A stretch of DNA of 64,000 nt from Desulfatirhabdium butyrativorans DSM 18734 (GCF_000429925.1 NZ_AUCU01000016.1:1-64000); one strand, 5' to 3'. Shown: positions 25,559 through 35,870, counted from the first letter of the stretch. Made by a program: numbers and translations. Notes: generated by a model from the sequence alone, not told the origin.

Positions 25559-26353
25559 ATGGATTTGATTCTCGAAGTTTCTCATCTGACCATGGATTTC
25601 GGTGGCCTCCGAGCCCTGGACGACGTAACGATGACCATCGCCAAGGGCGAGATCATGGCCCTGATCGGACCGAACGGCGCGGGCAAGACCACTTTCTTCA
25701 ACTGCATCACCGGCATTTATCAGCCAACGGCAGGTGACATTCATGTCAGTCGGCCGGATGACAACGGCAAGAAGAAACGGATCAATGGGCTGAAGCCCAA
25801 TGAAGTGACCGAGGCCGGCATGGCCAGAACATTTCAGAACATCCGCTTGTTTCCCAACATGTCGGTTCTGGAAAATGTCATGATCGGCAGGCATTGCCGG
25901 ACGCATTCCGGCATCGCAGGGGCCATCCTCAAGGGGCCCCGCACCCGCCGCGAAGAGCAGGAAGTCGTCGATCACAGTTATGGTATTCTGGAAAAGATCG
26001 GTCTTGCCGATCATGTCAATGACCTGGCAAAAAACCTGCCCTATGGCGCCCAGCGCAGGCTGGAGATCGCGAGGGCGCTGGCCACGGAACCCTTTCTGCT
26101 GCTGCTGGACGAGCCGGCTGCCGGCATGAACCCCATTGAAACCAGAGAACTGGATGAACTCATCACCCGGATTCGGGATGACGAGCACATTTCCATTCTG
26201 CTGATCGAACACGACATGAAGCTCGTCATGAGCCTTTCCGATCGCATCACGGTCATGGATTACGGAAAGAAAATTGCGGAAGGTACGCCAGCGGAAATCC
26301 GGAACGATCCCATCGTCATCAAGGCCTATCTGGGAGAAGAAATCGATGCTTGA
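25559..26353 (+). CDS. livG: Branched-chain amino acid ABC transporter ATP-binding protein LivG
   Basis: 264 residues from ATG 25559 (MDLILEVSHLTMDFGGLRAL); the frame upstream only overlaps livM. Walker A is GPNGAGKTT, the signature region is KNLPYGAQRRLEIARALA, Walker B is FLLLLDEPAAGMN, and the H-loop is IEHDMKLVM. The NP-variant of the ABC signature (PYGAQRRLE) is typical of LivG. It couples ATP hydrolysis to LivHM transport. It overlaps livF by 8 bases. Confidence 0.93.
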   Translation: MDLILEVSHLTMDFGGLRALDDVTMTIAKGEIMALIGPNGAGKTTFFNCITGIYQPTAGDIHVSRPDDNGKKKRINGLKPNEVTEAGMARTFQNIRLFPNMSVLENVMIGRHCRTHSGIAGAILKGPRTRREEQEVVDHSYGILEKIGLADHVNDLAKNLPYGAQRRLEIARALATEPFLLLLDEPAAGMNPIETRELDELITRIRDDEHISILLIEHDMKLVMSLSDRITVMDYGKKIAEGTPAEIRNDPIVIKAYLGEEIDA

Positions 26354-27053
26354 ACTCGACGGCGTATCCACGTTTTACGGCGGCATTCAGGCGCTCAAGT
26401 CCGTTTCCATGAAGATCGAGCAGGGCGAGATCATTACCTTGATCGGTGCCAACGGCGCCGGAAAAACGACGACACTGATGTCCATCTCCGGTGTGACGCC
26501 TCCAAGAGAAGGAGAAATCCGATTTCTGGGAAAACCCATCCACACCATGAGCCCGGATGACATCGTGGCGCTCGGCATCAGTCAGGTCCCCGAAGGCAGA
26601 AGGATTTTCCCGTATCTGACGGTGAGCGAGAACCTGGAAATGGGGGCTTTTCTGCGGAAGGAAAAAACCGAAATCCAAAAGGACATGGATTATGTGATGG
26701 GGCTTTTCCCCATTCTGGCGCAGCGCCGGAACCAGCCCGGCGGCACCCTGAGCGGGGGGGAGCAGCAGATGCTCGCCATCTCCAGGGCACTCATGGCCAG
26801 ACCCAAGCTGCTGCTGCTCGATGAGCCTTCCCTGGGTCTTGCGCCCATGGTGGTCAGGCAGATTTTCGAAATCATTCGAAAGATCAATGCGGAGAACCGG
26901 ACGACCATCTTCCTGGTCGAACAGAATGCCAATCTCGCGCTTCAGGTGGCCCACCGCGGCTATGTCATGGAAAACGGCAGAATCACGATGGAAGACCGCG
27001 CCGCAACCCTGCTGACAAACGAAAATGTGAAAAAGGCCTATCTTGGCATATAA
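26346..27053 (+). CDS. livF: Branched-chain amino acid ABC transporter ATP-binding protein LivF
   Basis: 235 residues from ATG 26346 (MLELDGVSTFYGGIQALKSVS), overlapping the livG end. Walker A is GANGAGKTTT, signature LSGGEQQMLAISRALMARP, Walker B LLLLDEPSLGLAP, H-loop VEQNANLAL. QVPEGRRIFPYLTVSENLEMGA is diagnostic of LivF. Last gene of the operon; a half copy of the MITE-like repeat lies two bases after the stop. Confidence 0.94.
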   Translation: MLELDGVSTFYGGIQALKSVSMKIEQGEIITLIGANGAGKTTTLMSISGVTPPREGEIRFLGKPIHTMSPDDIVALGISQVPEGRRIFPYLTVSENLEMGAFLRKEKTEIQKDMDYVMGLFPILAQRRNQPGGTLSGGEQQMLAISRALMARPKLLLLDEPSLGLAPMVVRQIFEIIRKINAENRTTIFLVEQNANLALQVAHRGYVMENGRITMEDRAATLLTNENVKKAYLGI

Positions 27054-27054
27054 A

Positions 27055-27083
27055 TAGTGCCTGAACGAAAAACCCCTATTCGG
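27055..27083. repeat. MITE-like palindromic element, solitary left end (copy 2)
   Basis: TAGTGCCTGAACGAAAAACC followed by CCTATTCGGA, matching the left end of the other copies; the right half is missing. It abuts and truncates the iorA remnant on the other strand. Confidence 0.75.
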
Positions 27084-27513
27084 AGTGGATAAACCATTCC
27101 GATTTTCAGCACATCCGGCTTGGGATCGGCATACGCAAGCACATCCATGATCGAAAGAAACGGGAGCCCTGCCGTCAGGATGCCTTGTTCGGCGTTACCG
27201 TTATCGATCCAGGTATGGATATCGGCTTCATCGGCCCATCCTGCCGTATCGGAGAGTCTTTGCAAGGCCCTTTGCTTCATCGGAAAGGCTTCGGATGCAA
27301 TCTGGATATAGGGACCGTTTTTCGGATCGAATCGCGGCGTCTGCTCCCATGGTTGGGGCTGATAACCATCGAAGGAAACGCACTCCTTGGCATGACAGAC
27401 ATGGGTGGTCAGCCGCTGTCCCGGCTTCCAATTGCCCTGACGAGGGCCGTATTGCCCATGACGATCTCCGAGAACGCCGCTTCCCGCATGAGCATTTCAC
27501 CCATGTGTTTCAT
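27084..27513 (-). pseudogene. iorA: Indolepyruvate ferredoxin oxidoreductase alpha subunit remnant
   Basis: The minus strand has a start at 27513 (MKHMGEMLMREAAFSEIVMG, with GGGGAAAGC upstream) that resembles the IorA N terminus, running into a stop after about 34 codons. In another frame follows a long open stretch resembling a mid-IorA region: TTHVCHAKECVSFDGY, RFDPKNGPYIQIASEAFPMK and GLPFLSIMDVLAYADPKPD, ending KIGMVYPL, where the repeat element at 27083 takes over. About a hundred codons between the two parts and the whole C-terminal half are missing. IorA oxidises aryl pyruvates from amino acid breakdown. Identification is from motif memory and should be confirmed. Confidence 0.65.
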
Positions 27514-27553
27514 GCTTTCCCCTGTTTGTTTGCCAGTGAACGGATCTTGTTGA

Positions 27554-29440
27554 TCATCGGGCGTGTATCAGAACCGATCGGTCGAAAAGCAAAACCGGTG
27601 GGCCTTCCATGAACCCGACCCCTCCCGGCTGCAACCGAAGGCCTTCGCTCAGTGTGTTCTCATCGATCCGGAGTTTTTCGGCCATTTCCGAAAGGTAGAG
27701 GATACGCTCTTCCTGCAGAATTTCCTGAAGACGGGTCTCGATCTCCGGCGATAACACCGGAGGCATTCGGGGTGGTTGAACAATTTCATTGAGCAGGGAG
27801 CAGGCTGAATCATCTCCGCTTTGCTGGATCCATTGCCGCACCGTCTCCGGTGCAATGGATTTCCCGGATGCTGCCAGATCGCCGCTCTGCGCATCCGCCA
27901 GCAAATCCCGCATGGCCGCGAGGGTTGCAATGGCCTCTTCGGAAGGCACGACCCATTTGGCTCCTTTCCGCTTGAGACCGTTGAGGTACTCGTTGGCCTT
28001 CCGTTGCCCCCCCGGCAGCGGCCGTCCGGGATGGCGAATCATCACCGGTGCGGGGATACCCCCGGATTCGAGAAGCGAAAGCAGTCTGCGCAGCCGGCCT
28101 GCCAGACTGGTCAAATTTGCCTGGTTGCAGAAACTGACCGGGATGGTCCTGCCCTGATGGCGCAAGAAGACGTCGATATCCGGCTGGGGTTTGGTGTCGA
28201 CTTCGGTACAACCGGCGTGGTAGAGCGGACAAAGCACCGGGATGGCCGAATGCAGGACGGCATCGAGATCGTCTGCGGAAAGTGTTTTCAGCCCATTCTC
28301 CACACGGTTTTCGAATTCGTTCTGCAGAAAATGGGTGGTCAATGACTGTGCATCCGGATGTTCGCTGTGAGAATGCTGTGTAGGTTGCTCCGTGAGTTCG
28401 TCGTATAACGCTGCCGCAATGTTCAATGCATCCCTTGCCGTCTGCTCCGAATCGGCCCATTTTTCTCTCAGGCCGGCAAGGATCGTCGGCATCAGTCGTT
28501 GTTTATGCGCCTGGTTGCCTACCCCCGCCATCCGGGCTTCGATCAGCCGGCAGGCCTGCTCCAAGGAAATCGATTTCAGGGCGATCTGGTATTCGGTCAT
28601 GCCATGGAAATCCGGATCACTGACCGCTTCTTTCAGGGTCCCGTAAAATGTGGTCTGGATGCAGGAGATCAATACCAGGTTGCGGGTGTCGTTGTACAGG
28701 CTGCGAACCGCCTGGCCGAAAGCAAACAGACCTGCTTTGTCATGGGCATCCCGCTGCAGGGCTTCCACCTGATCGAAGCACAGCACCACGGGCACCTGTG
28801 GCCCGATCATCCGGAAGAGTTCTTCGAGAAAATCCCGTGCTTGATCTTCGGCACAGGTTTCATCTTCTGGCGGATTCGGCAGGGACAGCAAACCGAGATT
28901 TTCTTCGGGGAGCGAATACCCTTTGAGCCATGCCAACACATCCGTTTTGCGATGTCGCCTGATCAGATGTGTCATGGCAAGCGCAAGCGAAGGGCTGATA
29001 TTCGCTTCGAGGCGAAGCTCATCGAGGATCTGCTGGAACCGGGATAAGCGTACTGCATCGGTATTTGCTTTTTCCCAGATACGACGGAGAATGAGCGTTT
29101 CAATCTGTGGGCGGGATTTTCGCGCTGGCCGTTGAAGACTCTCGATGCATGAAGTCCGCAAATGACGCCAGAAACGTTTGGCGCTGGTATGCAAGCGTAC
29201 GGCGATGAAGGCATGAGGCATTTTGTCTTGGAGCAGCGCCTCGTGAATGCGGTGCAGCAGATGGGTCTTCCCGGATCCCGATCGCCCCGTAACGAGCATG
29301 GATGCTGTTCGGTGCTCCCGACGCACAACGTCAATGAGACGAAGGCAGCGAACGAATGCATCCTGGTGAATTTCGGCAATGGTCGATTTCGGACCGCTGA
29401 AAGGGTCTGAAACGATGCGATGTCGAAACGGGTTGTCCAT
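27554..29440 (-). CDS. AAA-type ATPase of unknown function with C-terminal unknown domains
   Basis: 628 residues from ATG 29440, preceded by GGAAGG at good spacing; a longer frame to 29536 exists. Walker A is GRSGSGKT (52-59) and Walker B reads VVLCFDQVEAL (D223-Q224 rather than DE). A sensor-like strand LVLISCIQTTF follows, as in STAND/ORC-type ATPases that load or guard DNA. Residues about 390-520 form a separate alpha/beta domain (DIDVFLRHQGRTIPVSFCNQ, PVMIRHPGRPLPGGQRKA) which could be a degenerate nuclease fold, and the last 60 residues look like a winged helix. The upstream gene ends 95 bases before this start. It has no metabolic neighbours and lies beside an integrative element. DNA-maintenance or defence role is inference only. 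Confidence 0.72.
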   Translation of the reverse strand: MDNPFRHRIVSDPFSGPKSTIAEIHQDAFVRCLRLIDVVRREHRTASMLVTGRSGSGKTHLLHRIHEALLQDKMPHAFIAVRLHTSAKRFWRHLRTSCIESLQRPARKSRPQIETLILRRIWEKANTDAVRLSRFQQILDELRLEANISPSLALAMTHLIRRHRKTDVLAWLKGYSLPEENLGLLSLPNPPEDETCAEDQARDFLEELFRMIGPQVPVVLCFDQVEALQRDAHDKAGLFAFGQAVRSLYNDTRNLVLISCIQTTFYGTLKEAVSDPDFHGMTEYQIALKSISLEQACRLIEARMAGVGNQAHKQRLMPTILAGLREKWADSEQTARDALNIAAALYDELTEQPTQHSHSEHPDAQSLTTHFLQNEFENRVENGLKTLSADDLDAVLHSAIPVLCPLYHAGCTEVDTKPQPDIDVFLRHQGRTIPVSFCNQANLTSLAGRLRRLLSLLESGGIPAPVMIRHPGRPLPGGQRKANEYLNGLKRKGAKWVVPSEEAIATLAAMRDLLADAQSGDLAASGKSIAPETVRQWIQQSGDDSACSLLNEIVQPPRMPPVLSPEIETRLQEILQEERILYLSEMAEKLRIDENTLSEGLRLQPGGVGFMEGPPVLLFDRSVLIHAR

Positions 29441-29535
29441 CCGATACCCTTCCTCTTTCCTGTCTAAACGAAAATTCCGATTCCGGACAACACCTCGCCT
29501 GCTGCAAGCAAAAAAACGAAATTCCCGTTCATGCA

Positions 29536-30468
29536 CTATTTCAGCACGGCGACCACATACGATACACCGGCTTCATCCTGAACGAACGGCTCCCGGGACT
29601 TTTCATCGAGAGATCCGGGATGGTTGTGTCGGTCCAGATGCAGTTTCCCGCTCCGGGCCAACTGGACAATGGCCCGATCGAATTCAGGTTTGGCAAGCCC
29701 TGCGTATCCGCGCAATTCCGGAAGCCAGATGGGCAAACTGTTCTTGGCGCCCGGAAACCGTGTATCGATGACCTGAAGCACTTGATCACACCAGTCGGAA
29801 AGGGTTTTCCGGGGAGGGCCTTCTTCGATAGGAGCTGATGCGGGGCCTGGAATCAAGACATTGATTCCTATCGTTTCCAACAGCCCTGGATCGATGGACC
29901 TTGCCAGGGTTTTCAGAATATCGGCTGCTTCGATTCCGGAGTTCTGAAACAATTTCATGACCCGTTCAAATTCGGACCGGAGCCTTTTGAGGTATGGCGC
30001 CGGATCCACCGGCGAAGCGCCATAGCGGGGAAGCATTCTTGCTCTGAGCGGCGGGTGCCGGAACAGCCGCTTTTCGGCAATGAGACCGCTCAGAGAATGT
30101 TTCACGACGGATTGAACCATTGCAGCCGGCAATCCGAACAGCCTGGATCGCAGTTTCTTCTGCAGTTCCCTATCGGTCAAAGGTTTGGGACCGATCAGCG
30201 AAAGGATATCCTGTCTGCAGTGCTGAATATCGCCAACTTTCCAGAATCGCGGTGCCTTCGATCGGGATTTGGGTTTCCATGAAAAGATTTTTCCGGATTG
30301 GGTCAACTGATCGAGCAGCTTCATGGCGGTGCCGGCATCGACACGAAACGCGACCGGAATATCCGAAAGGATGCGATCGATATCGAGAGGCTCGTTGGCC
30401 TTGAGAATCGCTTTTTCAATCAGCGACAGGGTATCTTGCAGGTTTTCTTGCGAAACGGGCCGGGACAT
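29536..30468 (-). CDS. Winged-helix-type protein of unknown function, partner of the AAA ATPase
   Basis: 310 residues, ATG 30468 with GAGGAAA 11 bases upstream. Not assigned to a family. The N-terminal 90 residues read like winged helices (DIDRILSDIPVAFRVDAGTAMKLLDQLTQSGKIFSW), a second such unit follows (PLTDRELQKKLRSRLFG...), and the C terminus has another (LAKPEFDRAIVQLARSGKLHLDRH). There is a flexible Pro-rich middle (IPGPASAPIEEGPPRK). No catalytic motif was seen. Its end overlaps the longest frame of the ATPase, so the two are probably one operon and one complex, with this as DNA- or protein-binding subunit (inference). Confidence 0.7.
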   Translation of the reverse strand: MSRPVSQENLQDTLSLIEKAILKANEPLDIDRILSDIPVAFRVDAGTAMKLLDQLTQSGKIFSWKPKSRSKAPRFWKVGDIQHCRQDILSLIGPKPLTDRELQKKLRSRLFGLPAAMVQSVVKHSLSGLIAEKRLFRHPPLRARMLPRYGASPVDPAPYLKRLRSEFERVMKLFQNSGIEAADILKTLARSIDPGLLETIGINVLIPGPASAPIEEGPPRKTLSDWCDQVLQVIDTRFPGAKNSLPIWLPELRGYAGLAKPEFDRAIVQLARSGKLHLDRHNHPGSLDEKSREPFVQDEAGVSYVVAVLK

Positions 30469-30621
30469 TGTCTACGGTTTCCTCGTTTATAAAAGCGAAA
30501 GGAGTTTTTTGGGGATTTTGTGCAGTGCCTGAGCCGCGGCTTGCTGAATCGAATCAAGGTTCACCCGGATCGATGTTGACAAGGGTATCCGAAAACGATA
30601 AACAATCAACCCGTAATATGG

Positions 30622-30709
30622 GCCTGGGTGGCGGAACAGGTAGACGCAAGGGACTTAAAATCCCTCGGGGCTTCGCCCTGTACGAGTTCGATTCTCGTCC
30701 CAGGCACCA
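30622..30709 (+). tRNA. tRNA-Leu (anticodon UAA)
   Basis: 88 bases including encoded CCA. Acceptor GCCTGGG pairs with CCCAGGC. The anticodon arm GGGA-CTTAAAA-TCCC gives anticodon TAA. A long variable arm (CTCGGGGCTTCGCCCTG) is typical of class II leucine tRNA. The T arm is ACGAG-TTCGATT-CTCGT. Its 3' 58 bases are duplicated imperfectly at 32513-32570, marking it as the integration site of a mobile element. Confidence 0.95.
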
Positions 30710-31082
30710 ATAAAATCAAAAAGCTATAAGAAAATGCCAGTTTCACGTTTCTCCTTGGATAATCAAAAAAGCCTTTTTGTACAACCATAGCACAACCTTT
30801 TTCGATTCTTTATCCTTGATGTAATCCTTCCCCTTCCTTTTCGCAACCCCTATTTCCATCTCACAGGACAAAGAAGGGGAAGATTTAGCTGATGCAGTTC
30901 TCCCTTGTACTGGCCAAAACCAAACCCGGTATCCCTTCTGTTGGCGGCGGCGCGAAAATGTACCCAAATGGGCGGTTTGAAAATGTTTGATAAAAATGCG
31001 GGTAGAAGCGGTCACCGCAGTTGAATTTCACCAGATATCAGTGACCGCCTGATGTTTGTTGTGCCTGGTTATGGTTCTATAA

Positions 31083-31398
31083 TAGTGCCTGAACGAAAAA
31101 CCCCTGTTTGGATCAGCGCGCCGCCTGCTGGCAGGCAATTTTGCGATACAGCGTGAAATCCTGCGGAACACAGGACAGCCGCCCGGTATCGTAAGAGCCG
31201 GGCGGGTCCGGATTCATCCAGAAAAGCCGAATCGAATGAATGAGGGGGGTTATATCGTGCTTTCTCCTGGAGAACGCCCGGCCCAGTCACGCCTTTGGCG
31301 TGATCTCCGGCGGCTTCAGACAAGTTCCCGCTGCATCGCAAAACAGTCTGCCCTCCGGCTCAAGTTGTAACCAAAACTGGGTTTCCGTTCAGGCACTA
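31083..31398. repeat. MITE-like palindromic element, long copy 3
   Basis: Left end TAGTGCCTGAACGAAAAACC at 31083 and right end GGTTTCCGTTCAGGCACTA at 31398, i.e. inverted termini flanked by TA. It is about 316 bases because of extra sequence in the centre, which itself has palindromes (GCCCGGTATC.../GCCGGGC; GGCGTGAT/ATCACGCC-like). It carries the TTGCGATACAGCGTGAAA and CTGCCCTCCGGCTCA blocks found in the other copies. Confidence 0.8.
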
Positions 31399-31399
31399 T

Positions 31400-31816
31400 T
31401 TATGCTCCCATAATCTGCTCGGTTGTGTATGGACAGGTTTCCGGAAATGTGGATTCTGGCAAGCCGGTTTCATCAGCAGCGAAAATAACCGCTTTTGCAT
31501 AAGCTGAAACAACGGCATCGTTAAATTGATTCTTCAGGCCAGGGGAAGATTTCAATACTTGATGAATATCCATTCGTTGAATTCTGATTGTATTCTCCCA
31601 ACTCCGCCCACGCCGTTCCGGTTGGTGATCCCACGTTAGCAGATGGGTTATCAAAACCGTCAGCCGGTGTTCCAGTTCCCGTTTTTCCGATCTGCCCATG
31701 CTTTCGACTTCCTCAATCAGATTCTCAATATCCAGCTGTCACAGCGCCCCGGCCCTTAACAGGTTTGCTTGTTCGACTGTCCATTGATAAAAATCCTGTT
31801 CATAAAGATTGCCCAT
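31400..31816 (-). pseudogene. DUF29 family protein interrupted by an in-frame TGA
   Basis: ATG 31816 is preceded by a perfect AAGGAGG. The reading begins MGNLYEQDFYQWTVEQANLL and continues RAGAL, then TGA (31741-31739), then resumes in the same frame QLDIENLIEEVESMGRSEKR through HLLTWDHQPERR to the stop at 31400. The two parts together (about 138 residues) make a full DUF29-type protein. A second start after the TGA could give a 99-residue fragment. DUF29 proteins are uncharacterised and often linked to mobile DNA. A Sec codon is unlikely as no SECIS-like reason exists. Confidence 0.75.
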
Positions 31817-32014
31817 GGTGCATCCTCCTTTTTCACCTGGCCAGGCCTTTCATGGGAATGACTTTGCTCGAATTATTCATACGCTCCATATCCTTGATTG
31901 CCGATCTCAGCCGGTCAGTCCTTATTCCATTTTGCTTTCAAAATGATATTCCAGCAAGCATTCGAGCTGAGACTGCGAAAGCAAGCGAGCAGCGATGAGA
32001 CCGTACATTCAGTA

Positions 32015-32066
32015 CGTCGAATCGCGGCGCAGCGAAGCTGACAAAGGTATCAGTTTGAATGCGAAC
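32015..32066. repeat. Dispersed 52-bp repeat, copy 1
   Basis: Shares most positions with 49153-49204, including the blocks GACAAAGG and TTGAATGCG at the same spacing. Here it overlaps the 3' part of the integrase remnant. Confidence 0.55.
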
Positions 32067-32465
32067 TGGAATTACATGACTGTATCGTGCGGTCGCAGTA
32101 ATGTTGCGATGGCCCAGCAGTTCTTTAGCCCTGTACAAATCCAACCCGGCATCCAACGAAATCAGCGCCATACAATGCATCTTCGTTGATCGCTTTTGAA
32201 GCTCTTGCAATAGGGCATCGCATTCTTCCTGGGTCAGGTACCTTTGCCGTCGGTTATCAAATCTCGGAAGCTTAACGTTTCGAGTTGGGGAATCTGCTGA
32301 AACGATTCACGCCCGCCGGGCATGGTTCCATGTCTGCCGGAAAGTCGCCAGAACGTGTTGAAGTGTTCGAGGGGTGCGCCCTGCATCCAGAAGGGCCTTT
32401 TTGATCCGCTCGATGTGGAATGCGGAGATTTCTCTGATGGGAACGTGCTCCACAACTTGATTTAT
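32060..32465 (-). pseudogene. Tyrosine recombinase (integrase) remnant
   Basis: Minus-strand reading from about 32465: VPIREISAFHIERIKKALL and TPRTLQHVLATFRQTWNHARRA (core-binding domain), an in-frame TGA, then SADSPTRNVKLP and YLTQEECDALLQEL, then a jump to DAGLDLYRAKELLGHRNITATARYSHV, the C-terminal catalytic block with the nucleophile Tyr (ARYSH). Most of the catalytic domain with the Arg residues is deleted. It lies next to the right tRNA copy, as expected for the integrase of the element. Confidence 0.8.
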
Positions 32466-32512
32466 AATGGTTATTGAGAAACCATTGAAAAGATAATGAA
32501 ACTACAAATACA

Positions 32513-32570
32513 GACTTAAAATCCCTCGGGGCTATGCCCGGTACGAGTTCGTTTCTCGTCACAGGCACCA
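32513..32570 (+). repeat. Attachment-site copy: 3' half of tRNA-Leu
   Basis: 58 bases matching 30652-30709 at 53 positions, covering the anticodon loop to the CCA. Direct repeat of the tRNA end, as left by site-specific integration. Confidence 0.85.
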
Positions 32571-32720
32571 CGGAGGTCTGTTGATCGTTTGATAGGATCC
32601 TTTTCACCCTCAACACGGAAGCAATACACACAAGACAATCCAGGCGGACCTACTGGCTTTTGATTGCCCTGATAATACTCGGTATTGTGAAAATACGCCT
32701 CCTCAGACTTACGCATACAG

Positions 32721-32753
32721 CAATCAGGCACACCCGGTGGGTATGCCTGATTG
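32721..32753. terminator. Hairpin downstream of the OmpA-type lipoprotein
   Basis: CAATCAGGCA pairs with TGCCTGATTG, and the inner ACCC with GGGT, around a three-base loop: a very stable stem 31 bases after the gene. A clear T run is missing on the minus strand. Confidence 0.5.
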
Positions 32754-32784
32754 TCCATTGAATCCGTCTTCATCTCACCGAGAC

Positions 32785-33504
32785 TTACTTCAGGATCACC
32801 ATATCCACGCGGCGGTTCTGGGCGCGGCCTGCTGCTGTCGTATTCGGGGCGACGGGACGGTCCTTTCCGAAACTGACAGCTTTGAGTCGGCTGGGATTGA
32901 TGCCTTTCGATTTCAGATAGCCAAACACCGCCTTTGCCCTTCTTTCGCCCAAAGCCTTGTTGTATGCTTCTGTCCCGATAGCGTCGGTGTTGCCCTGGAG
33001 CTCGAGCACCACATCGGGGTTATCCTTCATGATCGCTGCGGCGCGATCCAGTTCAGCCTTGGCCTTTGGTTTCAGATTCGATTTGTCGAAATCAAAATAC
33101 ACGGAATGGAAGCTGATGGGCTGTCTTGCGGCTGCCGCGGGCGGCGCTGGTGGTGGAGAGGCCGGAGCGGGTGCAGGTGCCGGAGCTGCCTTTGGGGGAG
33201 CCTGGCAAGATTCGGCTTCTTTTGCCAGTTTCCGGGCTTCAGCCAGGAGGGCCATGGCCTCGTTCGTGTGGCAGGCCCAATACACTTCAGCCGCACGTTT
33301 GCCTTTCTGCTTCGCCTGGGCGATCTTGTCCGGACAATATTGCGCATTTGGCGATTTCTCAGCGCTTGCAATGGCCGCTTCCGTCTGATCGAAATCAGAA
33401 GGCGGTACCAGAGACTGGTCCGGGATGCCGAAATGAGACCTCGTTGCACACCCGACCATGACCAAAAACATACCACATACCACCCAGACCAATTTCGCTC
33501 TCAT
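32785..33504 (-). CDS. OmpA-family peptidoglycan-associated lipoprotein
   Basis: 239 residues from ATG 33504, preceded by AAAGGAG. The lipoprotein signal MRAKLVWVVCGMFLVMVGC gives lipid-modified Cys19. Residues 25-105 are an alpha-helical Lys/Ala-rich region, then a Pro/Ala linker (APAPAPAPASPPPAPP). The C-terminal OmpA/MotB domain (about 130-239) has SVYFDFDKSNLKPKAKAEL and NTDAIGTEAYNKALGERRAKAV and binds peptidoglycan. It anchors the outer membrane to the cell wall. No tol genes nearby. Confidence 0.92.
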   Translation of the reverse strand: MRAKLVWVVCGMFLVMVGCATRSHFGIPDQSLVPPSDFDQTEAAIASAEKSPNAQYCPDKIAQAKQKGKRAAEVYWACHTNEAMALLAEARKLAKEAESCQAPPKAAPAPAPAPASPPPAPPAAAARQPISFHSVYFDFDKSNLKPKAKAELDRAAAIMKDNPDVVLELQGNTDAIGTEAYNKALGERRAKAVFGYLKSKGINPSRLKAVSFGKDRPVAPNTTAAGRAQNRRVDMVILK

Positions 33505-33926
33505 AGAACACTCCTTTCTGAAAATAGATTGGTGATTCCAAACGAAGGACCCCACCATTTCGGATCCCTCGGCCTGCAGACGTTTCTTGAACAATCCAGT
33601 TGCGTATCTATTCAGATATGGAATGAATTTTGACTCTGGGAAAGACAGATTTTTTCATATATATCCCTATGTGCCAACAGATCGCAAGGATATATTTTGG
33701 CTTGTTCCGTTTTCAATGGCACCTTCACAGGATGAGAAGGCAGGATATTCATGTTTGCATCAAAATTCGGAAAAGGCCTGCGCACCTTCCTTGACACCCG
33801 ATCATGAATGATTAAATTCAGTCACGAATTGGCCATTATCATAATAACTACCTGTTATAACAAACAAAATGGCTGCGTTTCCAACCACATGAAAACACAA
33901 TCAGAGGGAAAGGAGAAGCAAGACGT
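33505..33926. other. Intergenic region between the OmpA lipoprotein and groES
   Basis: 422 bases, divergent. A promoter candidate for groESL is listed. No CIRCE inverted repeat (TTAGCACTC...GAGTGCTAA) was found, so HrcA control is not supported. Short reading frames here have no ribosome site or family resemblance. Confidence 0.5.
33791..33818 (+). promoter_or_regulatory. Promoter candidate for groES-groEL
   Basis: CTTGACA with TTGACA at 33791-33796 and TAAATT at 33813-33818, spacer 16. The CTTGA start also resembles a sigma-32 -35 element but the CCCCAT-type -10 is not seen. Confidence 0.4.
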
Positions 33927-34214
33927 ATGAAGATCAGACCGTGTAATGACAATGTGCTGATTTTTCGAGTCGAGGAGGAGCAGAAAACCGCTGGCGGCAT
34001 CATTATTCCGGATACAGCAAAGAAAAAGTCCCAGGAAGGAAAGGTCATTGCTGTCGGCTCGGGAAAAATCGGTGCGGACGGCAAGCGGGTTCCTCTCGAT
34101 GTCAAGGCAGGGGATCGCGTGTTGTTTTCCAAATATGCAGGGACGGAAATCAAAATTGATGGTGTCGAGCATGTTTTCATGAAAGAATCCGATATTTTAG
34201 CAATATTTGAGTGA
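33927..34214 (+). CDS. groES: Co-chaperonin GroES
   Basis: 95 residues. GroES lid subunit: N-terminal [12 protein letters not shown] replaces the usual RPLHDRVLV, mobile-loop region [32 protein letters not shown], and [34 protein letters not shown] precedes the ATG. It caps the GroEL barrel during protein folding; groEL follows 21 bases downstream. Confidence 0.95.
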   Translation: MKIRPCNDNVLIFRVEEEQKTAGGIIIPDTAKKKSQEGKVIAVGSGKIGADGKRVPLDVKAGDRVLFSKYAGTEIKIDGVEHVFMKESDILAIFE

Positions 34215-34220
34215 TCATAA

Positions 34221-35870
<1,650 letters not shown>

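Larger units (their letters stand above)
30710..32570. mobile_element. Degraded integrative element inserted at tRNA-Leu
   Basis: The segment is bounded on the left by the intact tRNA-Leu and on the right by a 58-base copy of its 3' half (32513-32570) with five mismatches. Inside are remnants of a tyrosine recombinase next to the right end and a DUF29 gene broken by a stop codon, plus a MITE-like repeat. All recognisable genes are broken, so the element is a fossil. The region 30710-31080 has no recognisable gene; it contains CCCAAATGGGCGGTTTGAAA-type sequence and an inverted GCGGTCAC/GTGACCGC pair (about 31008-31050) that may be an insertion sequence end. Confidence 0.75.

Noticed and set aside
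30743-31015. 90-codon minus-strand frame after the tRNA
   Set aside because: Crosses sequence that looks like an insertion sequence end; no family or good start.
31739-31741. Selenocysteine codon in the DUF29 gene
   Set aside because: No redox context, and another in-frame TGA occurs in the integrase remnant of the same degraded element.
33587-33811. 74-codon frame upstream of groES
   Set aside because: No ribosome site or similarity; overlaps the promoter region.
33505-33926. CIRCE element for HrcA control of groESL
   Set aside because: Searched for TTAGCACTC with its inverted partner and did not find it.
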